This document shows positions 8,149-15,682 of a stretch of 20,245 bases of DNA, piece by piece. The position numbers and the translations under genes were made by a program. The notes beneath the pieces are model-generated. The model was not told where the DNA came from, ran no database searches, and worked only from the letters and a program-made list of their open reading frames with translations. Source of the stretch: CAYWFP01 sp964457365 (GTDB lineage Bacteria > Planctomycetota > SZUA-567); NCBI GenBank assembly GCA_964457365.1, contig CAYWFP010000077.1:1-20245 (forward strand). Reading direction: 5' to 3'. Within the stretch, counting starts at the first letter, position 1. The number at the start of each line of letters is the position of its first letter.

Positions 8149-9245
8149 GCAACATCGTCCACGTCATCGGCGCGGTGCCCTACGGCGGGGTGGAGACCAA
8201 CCTCGTGCGCGTGCTGCCGCGGCTGGCGAACCACGACGTCCGCGTGGTCACGCTGCGCGAGAAAGGCGACCTGGCGCCGCAGCTCGAGGCCGCCGGCGTG
8301 CCGGTGGACCTGGTCTACCAGCGCACGCGCTACTGCCCGCTGAGCCTCTGGCGGCTGCGCAATTACTTCAAGCGCCACGGCACCGAGATCGTCCACTGCC
8401 ACATGCGCCGCGCCAACACCTCCGGGCGCATCGCCGCGATCCTGGCGGGCGTGCCCGTCCGCATCGCCACCGAGCACGACATGCGGCTGGACAAGAACTG
8501 GCGGCACGACCTCGTGGACAGGCTGCTCGCCCGGCACGGCGACGTCGTCCTCGGCGTCACCGAAGCGGTCTGCGAGATCAACCGCGCCCACAGCGGGATT
8601 CCGGCGGAGAAGTTCCGCGTGATGTACCTCGGACTCGAACTCGACCGCCTCGCGCAGCAGCCGTCCCGGGAGGCGGCGCGCGCGACGCTGGGACTGCCGC
8701 CGGGAAAACCGGTGCTCGGCTTCCTCGGCCGCCTGCACGCGATCAAGAACGTGCCGAACATGATCCGCGCCATGAACGAGCCCGGACTCGAGAACGCCGT
8801 CCTCGCCGTCGTCGGCGACGGCCCCGAACGCGGAAGCTGCGAACGGCTCGCGGACGAGCTCGGTCTCCGGGACCGCGTCGTCTTCCCCGGCTACCGCGAC
8901 GACCTGCCGACCGTCTTCGCCGCCTTCGACGCGATGCTGATGGCCAGCGACAGCGAGGGCACCGCCACGGTGCAGATGGAAGCGCTCGCCGCCGGCACGC
9001 CGGTCATCACCACCGAGGTCGGCTTCTGCGCCGAGGCGCTGGCCGCCGGCGAGGACTATATCCGCATCCCTTCCCCCGCGCCGGCCGGGATCGCCGCGGC
9101 CTGCCGCGAGGCGCTCGACCCGGCGCGGCGCGAAGAGCTGAAACGCCGGGGCCTGGCGCGTATCGCCGACTTCGGTATCGAGGCGCAGGTCGCATTCCTC
9201 GATACGCTCTACCGCGAGCTGGCGGCCGCGCACGGCCTCGCCTGA
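8145..9245 (+). CDS. Glycosyltransferase family 4 protein (third of three)
   Basis: This 366-aa GT4 glycosyltransferase closes the operon. Its start overlaps the second gene by ATGA. The acceptor domain begins with VIGAVPYGGVETNLVRVLPR, a glycine-containing loop common in GT4 enzymes, and has IVHCHMRRANTSGRIAA. The donor domain shows LGFLGRLHAIKNV, AVVGDGPERG and the EX7E motif EGTATVQME, followed by AGTPVITTEVG. It is more distant from the first two than they are from each other. No transporter, polymerase or nucleotide-sugar synthesis gene accompanies the three. They may therefore decorate lipopolysaccharide core or another lipid-linked acceptor rather than form a full capsule locus; this is inference. 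Confidence 0.93.
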   Translation: MSNIVHVIGAVPYGGVETNLVRVLPRLANHDVRVVTLREKGDLAPQLEAAGVPVDLVYQRTRYCPLSLWRLRNYFKRHGTEIVHCHMRRANTSGRIAAILAGVPVRIATEHDMRLDKNWRHDLVDRLLARHGDVVLGVTEAVCEINRAHSGIPAEKFRVMYLGLELDRLAQQPSREAARATLGLPPGKPVLGFLGRLHAIKNVPNMIRAMNEPGLENAVLAVVGDGPERGSCERLADELGLRDRVVFPGYRDDLPTVFAAFDAMLMASDSEGTATVQMEALAAGTPVITTEVGFCAEALAAGEDYIRIPSPAPAGIAAACREALDPARREELKRRGLARIADFGIEAQVAFLDTLYRELAAAHGLA

Positions 9246-9260
9246 TCCCGCTTTCGACGC

Positions 9261-9289
9261 TTGCACCCCCGCGGGAATCCATTTATGAT
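9261..9289 (+). promoter_or_regulatory. Promoter of the lipoprotein gene
   Basis: TTGCAC (9261-9266) and TATGAT (9284-9289) have an exact 17-base spacer, and the -10 box is a five-of-six match. The predicted start is about 20 bases before the ATG at 9317. It separates the lipoprotein gene from the glycosyltransferase operon. Confidence 0.65.
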
Positions 9290-9316
9290 GATCGCTCGGC
9301 CCCCGGAGGACGAATC

Positions 9317-10783
9317 ATGCGCACGAACCCACGAAACCGCCTGCTGACGACATCGCTGGCCGCCATCACGCTGCTTCTGGGCGGCTGCGGCTCCAGACAG
9401 AGCCCGCAGGCCAACCGGGTGGACAATCCGGACGACCCCGAAGCCCCGGCGGCCATCGGCGTCGACGAAGCCACGGTCGCCGACCTGCCGCGGACCTCGC
9501 TCGCGCGACTCCGGAGCGTGCAGGCGGTGCTCAAGCCCGACCCGGCCTACACCGTCCAGGACGAGGTCGGCATCGCCGCGCCGTTCTACGTCTTCCGCGT
9601 CGAGAGCGCCCACGGCGTCTACGACGTCAAGGGCACGCAGAACCTGATGCAGCTTCTCTACGAGCTCCGCGTGATCGAGGCCTTCCGCCAGGGCGAGCAC
9701 GGCAGCGAGGTCATGTCCGGCGCCGGGCAGTACATCAAGAATACCGGCAAGGGCGCGGTCAATCTCGTGGTGCACCCGGTGGCCTCGGTGAAGGCTCTCG
9801 GGCGCCTGCCGTTCCGCTTCATGCGCAGCGTCGGCCGCACCGCGGCCTCTCCCTTCATCAAGAAGAACGAGACCGACAGCGAGGGCCATTCGCGCGTGGC
9901 CATCAGCAAGGGCTTTCTCTACAGCAAGGAGGTGCGCAAGGTCGCCTACGAGATGGGCGTCGACGTCTACTCGCAGAACCCGTACCTCCAGGGCGTGCTG
10001 CACTCGGTGAGCAAGCAGCGCAGCAGCGGCAGCTTTCTGGTGCAGGGCGCGCTCTTCTTCGTCAGCCCCGGAGGCTCCAGCCTCGCGGCGACCGCGCTCG
10101 AGGTCGGCAAATGGGGCCGGCGCGCACTCACGCCCGGCGGCCGGCACGAGGTGACGGAGATGCTGATCCGCGACAACGACTCGAACGAACTGAAGCGCAT
10201 CAACGCGCGCGAGTTCGAGGACGACCTGGGGCTCAAATACGAGAAGGGCGCGCCGGCCTACGAATTCCTCAACAACTTCAGCTACTCGCCGCGCGAGAAG
10301 ACCTATGCCCGCCTCTACCTCGCCGACATCAAGCCGCGCGGTCTCGACGACGCGCTTCGCTTCCTGGCCGAGTCGCCGGACATGGAGACGGCGATCTTCA
10401 ACTACCACCAGTTCTCGCTGTTGCACGCGATTCATCACGGCGACGCGCGGCTGACGAGACTGCTGCCGGTCGGGGGGCGCCTCGCGGCGGTGAATACGCG
10501 CGGGGAGCTGATGCTGGTCGTGCCGTGGGACGTCGTCCAGAACGACGCACAGACGCGGGCGCTGCTGGAGGCGGTGAAACAGGCCAACGGGACGCTCGGC
10601 CGCGGGCGCAACGCTCAGCTCTGGTTCACCGGCGACGTGGACATGATCGTCTGGCGCTTCGCGCGCGACGAAGGCGTCACCGTCCGCGGCAACATTCTCC
10701 GCGACGCGATGTTCAAGCATTACCTCCAGCGCTGGCACGCCCCGCCGAAACAGGACCGCGACGGCCGGGGACCGGCGGAGTAG
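9317..10783 (+). CDS. Lipoprotein of unknown function, 488 aa
   Basis: This is an exported lipoprotein. A basic N terminus, a hydrophobic stretch (LLTTSLAAITLLL) and the lipobox LGGC place the lipidated cysteine at residue 24. The ATG at 9317 follows GGAGGA at a good distance. The mature part has no further clear signal-like segment and no motif I can assign to a known enzyme. The middle carries a Gly/Ala-rich stretch (AGQYIKNTGKGAVNLVVHPV, about 136-155) that could associate with a membrane, followed by basic FRFMRSVGRTAASPFIKK. The remainder looks like a soluble, mixed helical domain. The gene has its own promoter and a 128-base gap follows before the MotA-FliL-like gene on the same strand. 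Localisation is firm; function is not known. Confidence 0.85.
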   Translation: MRTNPRNRLLTTSLAAITLLLGGCGSRQSPQANRVDNPDDPEAPAAIGVDEATVADLPRTSLARLRSVQAVLKPDPAYTVQDEVGIAAPFYVFRVESAHGVYDVKGTQNLMQLLYELRVIEAFRQGEHGSEVMSGAGQYIKNTGKGAVNLVVHPVASVKALGRLPFRFMRSVGRTAASPFIKKNETDSEGHSRVAISKGFLYSKEVRKVAYEMGVDVYSQNPYLQGVLHSVSKQRSSGSFLVQGALFFVSPGGSSLAATALEVGKWGRRALTPGGRHEVTEMLIRDNDSNELKRINAREFEDDLGLKYEKGAPAYEFLNNFSYSPREKTYARLYLADIKPRGLDDALRFLAESPDMETAIFNYHQFSLLHAIHHGDARLTRLLPVGGRLAAVNTRGELMLVVPWDVVQNDAQTRALLEAVKQANGTLGRGRNAQLWFTGDVDMIVWRFARDEGVTVRGNILRDAMFKHYLQRWHAPPKQDRDGRGPAE

Positions 10784-10911
10784 CCACGGGTCGCCGCCGA
10801 CAATAACGCAACGCGGCCCGTGCGGGTCAGGCAAGTAAGCCGACGCAACGGCGAAACGTCCGCTATCGGCGCGCGTCTTCGCCGCGGGCAACGGGTGAAG
10901 AGGAAACACCG

Positions 10912-11994
10912 ATGATCCGACCGGAGACCAGGCAGGGCTGCCTCGGCGGCTTCTTCGGAATGCTGCTGGTCCTGCTGGCCTACGTCGTCATCGGACTCGA
11001 CCTTCGCTATCTCCCGATGATTGTCGATCCGGCGTCCCTGGCTTTGGTGCTCTTCGCTCTGCTCGGACATTTGCTCATCGCCTTGGGGCCGCGCGACGCA
11101 TGGCGCGCCTACGTGGCGCTTGTCTACAACCACGCCGCGACCGAAGGAGACGGCGAGATGGCGCGGCGGTTCTGCCGTGTCTGCATCAAAACCTCGATCC
11201 TGATCGGTCTTGTCGGCCTGTTGATCGGCACGATGCTTATCCTGGCACAAGGCCTCGACTCGCCGAAGGCGTTGTGCGGCGGAATCGCGACAGCCTTGTT
11301 GGCGCTGTTTTACGGTTTGGCGCTTTCCGTTCTGTTTACCGCCCTGCGCATGCGCGCCGAGGTGCTACTCGAAGAAGCGAAAGCCCGGACGGAGCAACCG
11401 GAGAAACCGCTGCTCTGCCACAAGGCACGTATCCATTTCAGCGCCGCGATGCTGCTGACGCCGCTGCTGCTGCTGTTTCTGCTGGCCGTTATCGGGGTCA
11501 TCGCGCATCGAGCCGAATACGCAGTCCAAACGCCCCGCGTGGTCAAGCTGGAGAACTTCACCTGCCAGGTTCCCACCGCCGACGGCAAAGGCTACCGCGA
11601 GTTGGAGATGGCCCTGGCCATGCCGATCGAGCGCTGGCCCAGCGAGAAGTCCGGCCATATTCCACTCTCCGAGCGCGACGCAGAGACGTTCCGGCTCGCC
11701 CTCGAAGCCATGAAGCCGTCGATCCGCGACTGGTTGCTCAATTACCTCACCCGCCAGACCGCCACGGTCATGGATTCCCCGAGTGGCCGGCAGACGATCC
11801 GCGATTTCGTCAAAGAAAAGGTCAACGCGAGGCTGGAGCTGACGGCAAGCGAGGGGCGCATTCCCCTGGAAGAGCAGGATCTGATGAGACAGCGCGTCAG
11901 GCGGGTGCTGATCACGCGTTTTCATCTGGGGCCGCGCGTGAAGATCGATCCGGAGGACCGGACGCCGGGGGGCGAGGAAACGCCCGCGCCGTGA
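10912..11994 (+). CDS. MotA-like membrane channel domain fused to a FliL-like domain
   Basis: This 360-aa membrane protein has about five helices: 11-29, 38-58, 92-113, 119-146 and 176-198. The first four look like MotA. Residues 37-47 (IVDPASLALVL) match the MotA start of helix 2 (DxPSLxxV), and 101-137 (VGLLIGTMLILA then LDSPKALCGGIATALLALFYGLALS) match its helix 3-4 region (GTVLGL, DPxxLGxGIAVALxATLYG). The fifth helix and the C-terminal part (about 208-345) resemble FliL: ELEMALAM, then PSIRDWLLNYLTRQT (269-283), SPSGRQTIRDFVKEKVNARL (289-308) and VRRVLITRFHL. The MotA cytoplasmic loop is cut from roughly 110 to about 33 residues, and the conserved prolines of MotA helices 3 and 4 are missing. 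GAGG precedes the ATG. Codon use looks less GC-biased than in neighbours. No MotB or other flagellar gene is nearby. Confidence 0.75.
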   Translation: MIRPETRQGCLGGFFGMLLVLLAYVVIGLDLRYLPMIVDPASLALVLFALLGHLLIALGPRDAWRAYVALVYNHAATEGDGEMARRFCRVCIKTSILIGLVGLLIGTMLILAQGLDSPKALCGGIATALLALFYGLALSVLFTALRMRAEVLLEEAKARTEQPEKPLLCHKARIHFSAAMLLTPLLLLFLLAVIGVIAHRAEYAVQTPRVVKLENFTCQVPTADGKGYRELEMALAMPIERWPSEKSGHIPLSERDAETFRLALEAMKPSIRDWLLNYLTRQTATVMDSPSGRQTIRDFVKEKVNARLELTASEGRIPLEEQDLMRQRVRRVLITRFHLGPRVKIDPEDRTPGGEETPAP

Positions 11995-11995
11995 C

Positions 11996-13081
11996 TCACC
12001 CCTTGGGGCGGTAGGCCTCGGCCTTCTCGCAGAGCTTCTCGCAGGCATCGCGGTCGCCGCCGCCGGCCATGATATACAACCCCGCCCCGCCGACGGCGTC
12101 CAGCAGCGGGATCACCTCGTCGACGCTGATGTTGACGATCTGCACGGACTTGCCCGCCGCGAGGATGCGCTTGTACATCGGGTACCACTCCGGGCTGCCG
12201 CCGCCGGGGACGGTCGGGTCGGGCGTCCACTCGATGGCGTCGAGCTCCTCGATGGCGAGGAGGTGATCCAGGTGCGGGATGCACTGGTGCCCGTCGAGGT
12301 GGAACATGGAGAAGTCCAGCCACGCGCACTGCGCTTTCAGCGCCGGCACCACGAAACGGGCGAACATCGCCGGCGAGAACATCGCCGAGGCGTCACACTG
12401 CACCTTGGCGGTCCTGCCCGGACCCCAGAGCGCGAAGGCGGCCCAGCAGGCGCCGCCGTCGGGCTGTTTGATGATGTCGTAGACGCGCCCGTAAGCCTCG
12501 AACCAGACCTCGTTGAGCTCCCACATCTTCTCCTCGATCCACTCCGGCCGCTCGATCATGTCCATCATCAGCACCTGCGGATCGCGCAAGGCCGCGAGGA
12601 TGTCGACGTTCTCGACCAGGTCGGGGCAGCCGACGAGGTACTTGCCGCGCGCGAGCTCCGCGCTGGCGCGCAAAGACGCCTCGTGGATCCGCCACCAGCG
12701 GTTCTCCGGATCGAACCGGAACGGCGGGCGCTCCTCCGGGTCGTCGTCCTCCTCCATCGTCGGGTGGAACCAGACCGTGGTCGGCGAGAAACCCGGCTTC
12801 GAGCCCAGCAGCAGCGCGAGCGAGCCCGGGCCGATATCGACGCCGGCGACGGGAAAGGTGTCGGCGAGGAAGTCCTGCTCCGCCAGCCACCGGTGGTTGC
12901 GGCGCGCGCGCCATTCGGGCGCGGTATGGAAGTTCTCGCCCTCCGGCGGCGGCCCGGGATCCTCGACCGCTTCGTGCGGCGTGGCGCGCGGGAAGGTCGG
13001 CAAGCGCAGCACCAGGTCCTTGCGCTCCCACCACCCGCGCAGATGCCGCCGCGTCGCCTCCCATCCGGGGAACCATTCCAT
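11996..13081 (-). CDS. UroD-family protein (putative corrinoid methyltransferase), HLDG type
   Basis: This 361-aa protein belongs to the uroporphyrinogen decarboxylase/MtaA superfamily (TIM barrel). It is probably a methyltransferase of the corrinoid system nearby rather than a heme enzyme. Family signs are the Trp/Arg-rich N terminus, WIEEKMWELNEVWFEAYGRV, the strand CDASAMFSPAMFARFVVPAL (229-248) that matches the UroD 'SPxxFxxFvxP' segment, and FHLDGHQCIPHLDHLL (260-275). His261, Asp263, His265, Cys267 and His270 there are candidate metal or substrate ligands, in place of the HxCG of MtaA/MtbA. IEWTPDPTVPGG follows. The ATG at 13081 sits behind a strong GGAAGGAG; a longer start at 13123 has no support. 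Its stop is one base from the convergent MotA-FliL-like gene. It lies 110 bases after thiH with its own promoter. The substrate is unknown. Confidence 0.82.
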   Translation of the reverse strand: MEWFPGWEATRRHLRGWWERKDLVLRLPTFPRATPHEAVEDPGPPPEGENFHTAPEWRARRNHRWLAEQDFLADTFPVAGVDIGPGSLALLLGSKPGFSPTTVWFHPTMEEDDDPEERPPFRFDPENRWWRIHEASLRASAELARGKYLVGCPDLVENVDILAALRDPQVLMMDMIERPEWIEEKMWELNEVWFEAYGRVYDIIKQPDGGACWAAFALWGPGRTAKVQCDASAMFSPAMFARFVVPALKAQCAWLDFSMFHLDGHQCIPHLDHLLAIEELDAIEWTPDPTVPGGGSPEWYPMYKRILAAGKSVQIVNISVDEVIPLLDAVGGAGLYIMAGGGDRDACEKLCEKAEAYRPKG

Positions 13082-13122
13082 GCCCGCTCCTTCCGTCTCT
13101 TGGCCGCGAATCGTGCCCGCCA

Positions 13123-13151
13123 CCTATACCGGCATGCTCTCGGCGTTGCAA
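13123..13151 (-). promoter_or_regulatory. Promoter of the HLDG-type UroD gene
   Basis: On the minus strand, TTGCAA (13146-13151) and TATAGG (13123-13128) have an exact 17-base spacer. They lie in the gap after thiH, with a leader of about 35 bases to the ATG at 13081. The gene can therefore be expressed apart from thiH. Confidence 0.5.
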
Positions 13152-13191
13152 GGGGATTTATCGCCGGGCGGGAAATGCGACGACGACGGAA

Positions 13192-14337
13192 TCACGCCCG
13201 CAGGAACGCCGCGTCCCAGTCCTTCCAGACCGGGTCGTACCCCTGCGCGCGGAGGTAGGCGACCACCTCGGCCACCGGGCGCGTGTCGGCGACGGCGAAC
13301 TGCTCGCCCGCGGCGCCGTCCTCGCCGTAGCCGCCGGGGTTGGTCTTGCTGCCGGCCGAGAGCTGGGTGATGCCCAGCGGCAGCAGATGATCGCGCAGCG
13401 TCGCCGGCTCGCGCGTGGAGAGCACCAGGCCGATGTCGGCGAAGCAGAGGCGCAGCGCCAGGATCATCTGCACCAGGTCCGCATCCGCAAGCGGCATGAT
13501 CGACGCCAGCGCCACATGCGGCGCCGGCCGCAGGCGCGGAAAGCTGACCGAGACGCGCGCGCGCCAGAAATGCTTCATCAGCGCCTGCGCGTGCAGCGCC
13601 AGGCAGAGCGCCTCGTAGCGCCAGTCGGCCAGTCCCAGAAGCGCCCCCAGGCCCAGCCGCCGCATTCCTGCGCGGGCGGCACCTTCCGGATACGCCAGCC
13701 GCGCCCGGTAATCGGCCTTGGGCCCGGCCGGGTGCCAGCGGGCGTAGGTATCGCGGTCGTAGGTCTCCTGGTACAGCGTCACCCCGTCGACGCCGGCCGC
13801 GCAGAGACGCCGGTAGCCGGTCTCGTCCTGCGGGTGGATCTCGACGGCGATCGAGGCGAACCGCGCGCGCAGGCGCCTCACCAGTTCGACGAGGTAGTCG
13901 AGGGTGACGTGCTCGCGGTCCTCGCCGCTGACGAGAAGGATGTCGCGAAAACCTTCCCCGGCGATCCGGCCGGCCTCGCGCGCGGCCTCGTCCAGCGAGA
14001 GCCGGCGGCGCGCGAGTTTGTGCCCGACGTTGAAGCCGCAGTAGCCGCAGCGATTGATACAGACGTTGCTCAGGTACAAGGGCGCGTAGAGGTCCATCAC
14101 CCTGCCGTGACGTTGGCGGGTCACCGCGGCGGCGACCGCGGCCATCGGCTCCAGGAGTTCGCGCGCGGCCGGGCTCAGGAAGACCTGCGCGCGGCGCGCC
14201 GTGAACGGCGCCTGCGGGCGCGAAAGCTCGCGGCGGACGTCGACGAGATCAACCTCGTCGAGCATCGCCGGCCAGTCCGGCGGCAGGCGGTCGAGTGCGT
14301 GTGCCTGCAGGGCCTGGAGAATCAGCGCGTCGCTCAC
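13192..14337 (-). CDS. thiH: 2-iminoacetate synthase ThiH (radical SAM)
   Basis: This 381-aa enzyme cleaves tyrosine to 2-iminoacetate (dehydroglycine) and p-cresol for the thiazole ring of thiamine. The radical SAM cluster motif CINRCGYC gives Cys93, Cys97 and Cys100, preceded by the ThiH hallmark APLYLSN. Other family segments are LLVSGED, GVDGVTLYQETYDRDTYARW, LGLGALLGLADWR, SVSFPRLRP and the C-terminal VWKDWD. The length fits ThiH (about 377 aa) and excludes HydG, which is some 90 residues longer. The GTG at 14337 is used, with AAGGAA about seven bases upstream. It is an orphan here: no thiG, thiS or thiF is adjacent, and it sits between two UroD-family genes. Whether it serves thiamine synthesis or has been recruited to the corrinoid locus cannot be told. 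Confidence 0.94.
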   Translation of the reverse strand: MSDALILQALQAHALDRLPPDWPAMLDEVDLVDVRRELSRPQAPFTARRAQVFLSPAARELLEPMAAVAAAVTRQRHGRVMDLYAPLYLSNVCINRCGYCGFNVGHKLARRRLSLDEAAREAGRIAGEGFRDILLVSGEDREHVTLDYLVELVRRLRARFASIAVEIHPQDETGYRRLCAAGVDGVTLYQETYDRDTYARWHPAGPKADYRARLAYPEGAARAGMRRLGLGALLGLADWRYEALCLALHAQALMKHFWRARVSVSFPRLRPAPHVALASIMPLADADLVQMILALRLCFADIGLVLSTREPATLRDHLLPLGITQLSAGSKTNPGGYGEDGAAGEQFAVADTRPVAEVVAYLRAQGYDPVWKDWDAAFLRA

Positions 14338-14366
14338 GGCGTTTCCTTCTTCAATCCACGCCGTTC

Positions 14367-14395
14367 ATGGTAGCACGGAGAGAGGCGATTGGCAA
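14367..14395 (-). promoter_or_regulatory. Promoter of thiH
   Basis: On the minus strand, TTGCCA (14390-14395) and TACCAT (14367-14372) have a 17-base spacer; the -35 is a five-of-six match. The leader is about 20-25 bases, too short for a thiamine pyrophosphate riboswitch. Confidence 0.5.
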
Positions 14396-14398
14396 CGA

Positions 14399-15598
14399 TC
14401 AGCCCACCTTGCTCTCGTCGTACTGCGGCACGCCGCCGACGCCGAGGATGTCGCGCTTGAGCTTCATGTAATACTTGTAGTTCTCCAGCGAGACGTCGGC
14501 CTGCACGCGGTGGTCGACGCCGGGGAGGAAGCCGCCTTCGTCGAAGACGGGCTTGAGGCGCTCGAGTTCCCCGCGGATGGCGTCCTTGCCCTTGAGGAGC
14601 ATCATCTTGTCGAAGCCGCCCTGAATGCGCATCTGCGGATAACGCTTGCGCACCTCCACCGGGTCGGTGCCGCCGTGCACCTCGGCCGGGAAGATACAGG
14701 TGTGGCCGCCGTCGACGAGGCAGTCGAGGATGGGCATGATGTTGCCGTCGCAGTCGGTCCAGATGACGTTGATGCCGTGCTTGTTCAGCAGGTCGCTGAT
14801 GCGGCGGTAGCGCGGCGCGATAACGCTCTTGAAGAAGTCATAGCTGACGATGGGTCCGCTGTTGAAGCAGATGTCCTCCCAGCCGGAGGCGAAATCGAAC
14901 TCGACGTCGACGAGGAACTTCTCCAGCATGGTGCAGGAGAGGACGCACAGGGTCTCGACGATCTCCTCCAGGAGCTCGGGATCGTCGTAGATCATCAGGC
15001 AGATCTCCTCGAAGCCGATCCAGTTGCGCGGGATGCCGATGAGAGAGCCGAAGTTGATCGAGAGCGGGTAGTCGCGCAGGCGGTAGGCGGCGGCCTGCTC
15101 GGCCCAGTTCTCCGGCACGCGGTCGGCGGAGGGCTGCAGGCGCCACTTGTAATGCTCCTCCCAGCTCGCGCGATCCGTGAGCATCCAGTCGATGTAATGC
15201 GGGATCGACTTGTTGCCGTGCTTGTTGATCCGCGCGGTCACGCCGCTGCCGTCGCGGTAGGTGACGTACTGCTCGTCCTCCTCGAGGACCAGGTGCTCGA
15301 AACGGGGGACGAGGCCGGTGTTGACGTAGGCGCCGCGCCAGTTCTCGATGCCGAAGTAGGCGTAGGCCTTGCCCTCGTCGTCGATCTCCGGCGGCAGCCC
15401 TTCGGCGCGCCAGTTCTTGAGCGTCTGCTCCCAGTAGCCGAACTCGAAGTTGGGCGCGCGGTCGACGCGCTGGAAGAACATCGTCCGTCGGTAGCGCTCG
15501 CGCAGCGTCATCGCGCCGCCGGCGGCTGCAATCCCGGACTTGAGGGACTCGGGATCGACCTGGGCTTCCATCTGCTCCTGGATTTCGTCCGCTTCCAT
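14399..15598 (-). CDS. UroD-family protein (putative corrinoid methyltransferase), TDCDG type
   Basis: This 399-aa member of the uroporphyrinogen decarboxylase superfamily has an N-terminal extension of about 30 acidic residues before the barrel (TLRERYRRTMFFQRVDRAPN, 31-50, the usual opening of these proteins). WEDICFNSGPIVSYDFFKSV (240-259) and APRYRRI match the central UroD/MtaA segment. The position of the MtaA zinc motif HxCG reads WTDCDGN (280-286), and PAEVHGGTDPVEVRKRYP (304-321) and GGFDK (327-331) follow, as in the large uncharacterised group of UroD-like proteins found next to corrinoid proteins. The ATG at 15598 has GAGGAG eight bases upstream. It lies after the regulator gene on the same strand. 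By context it probably handles a methylated substrate or methyl acceptor for the corrinoid protein at 19455; the reaction is inferred, not shown. Confidence 0.85.
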   Translation of the reverse strand: MEADEIQEQMEAQVDPESLKSGIAAAGGAMTLRERYRRTMFFQRVDRAPNFEFGYWEQTLKNWRAEGLPPEIDDEGKAYAYFGIENWRGAYVNTGLVPRFEHLVLEEDEQYVTYRDGSGVTARINKHGNKSIPHYIDWMLTDRASWEEHYKWRLQPSADRVPENWAEQAAAYRLRDYPLSINFGSLIGIPRNWIGFEEICLMIYDDPELLEEIVETLCVLSCTMLEKFLVDVEFDFASGWEDICFNSGPIVSYDFFKSVIAPRYRRISDLLNKHGINVIWTDCDGNIMPILDCLVDGGHTCIFPAEVHGGTDPVEVRKRYPQMRIQGGFDKMMLLKGKDAIRGELERLKPVFDEGGFLPGVDHRVQADVSLENYKYYMKLKRDILGVGGVPQYDESKVG

Positions 15599-15637
15599 GG
15601 ATTGCTCCTCGGCGAGAAATGAACGGCAACGGGGTGG

Positions 15638-15665
15638 AGTCTACCGCAACGAAGGGCGCATGCAA
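15638..15665 (-). promoter_or_regulatory. Possible promoter of the TDCDG-type UroD gene
   Basis: On the minus strand, TTGCAT (15660-15665) and TAGACT (15638-15643) are 16 bases apart. They lie between the AraC stop and the ATG at 15598. The -35 is only a partial match but is of the TTGC kind seen at other genes here. Confidence 0.4.
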
Positions 15666-15682
15666 CAGCCGATCGAGAAAAA

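Noticed and set aside
9209..10909. Minus-strand frame of 566 codons opposite the lipoprotein gene
   Set aside because: Composition is shadow-like, while the plus strand shows a promoter, ribosome-binding site and lipobox.
10784..10911. Possible cyclic-di-GMP (GEMM) riboswitch before the MotA-FliL-like gene
   Set aside because: A GCCGA...TCGGC stem and a GACGCAA string are present, but the conserved GEMM core and tetraloop-receptor elements are not.
13192..14337. HydG ([FeFe]-hydrogenase maturation) instead of ThiH
   Set aside because: The length and the C-terminal VWKDWD ending match ThiH; HydG has a C-terminal extension with extra cysteines that is missing here.
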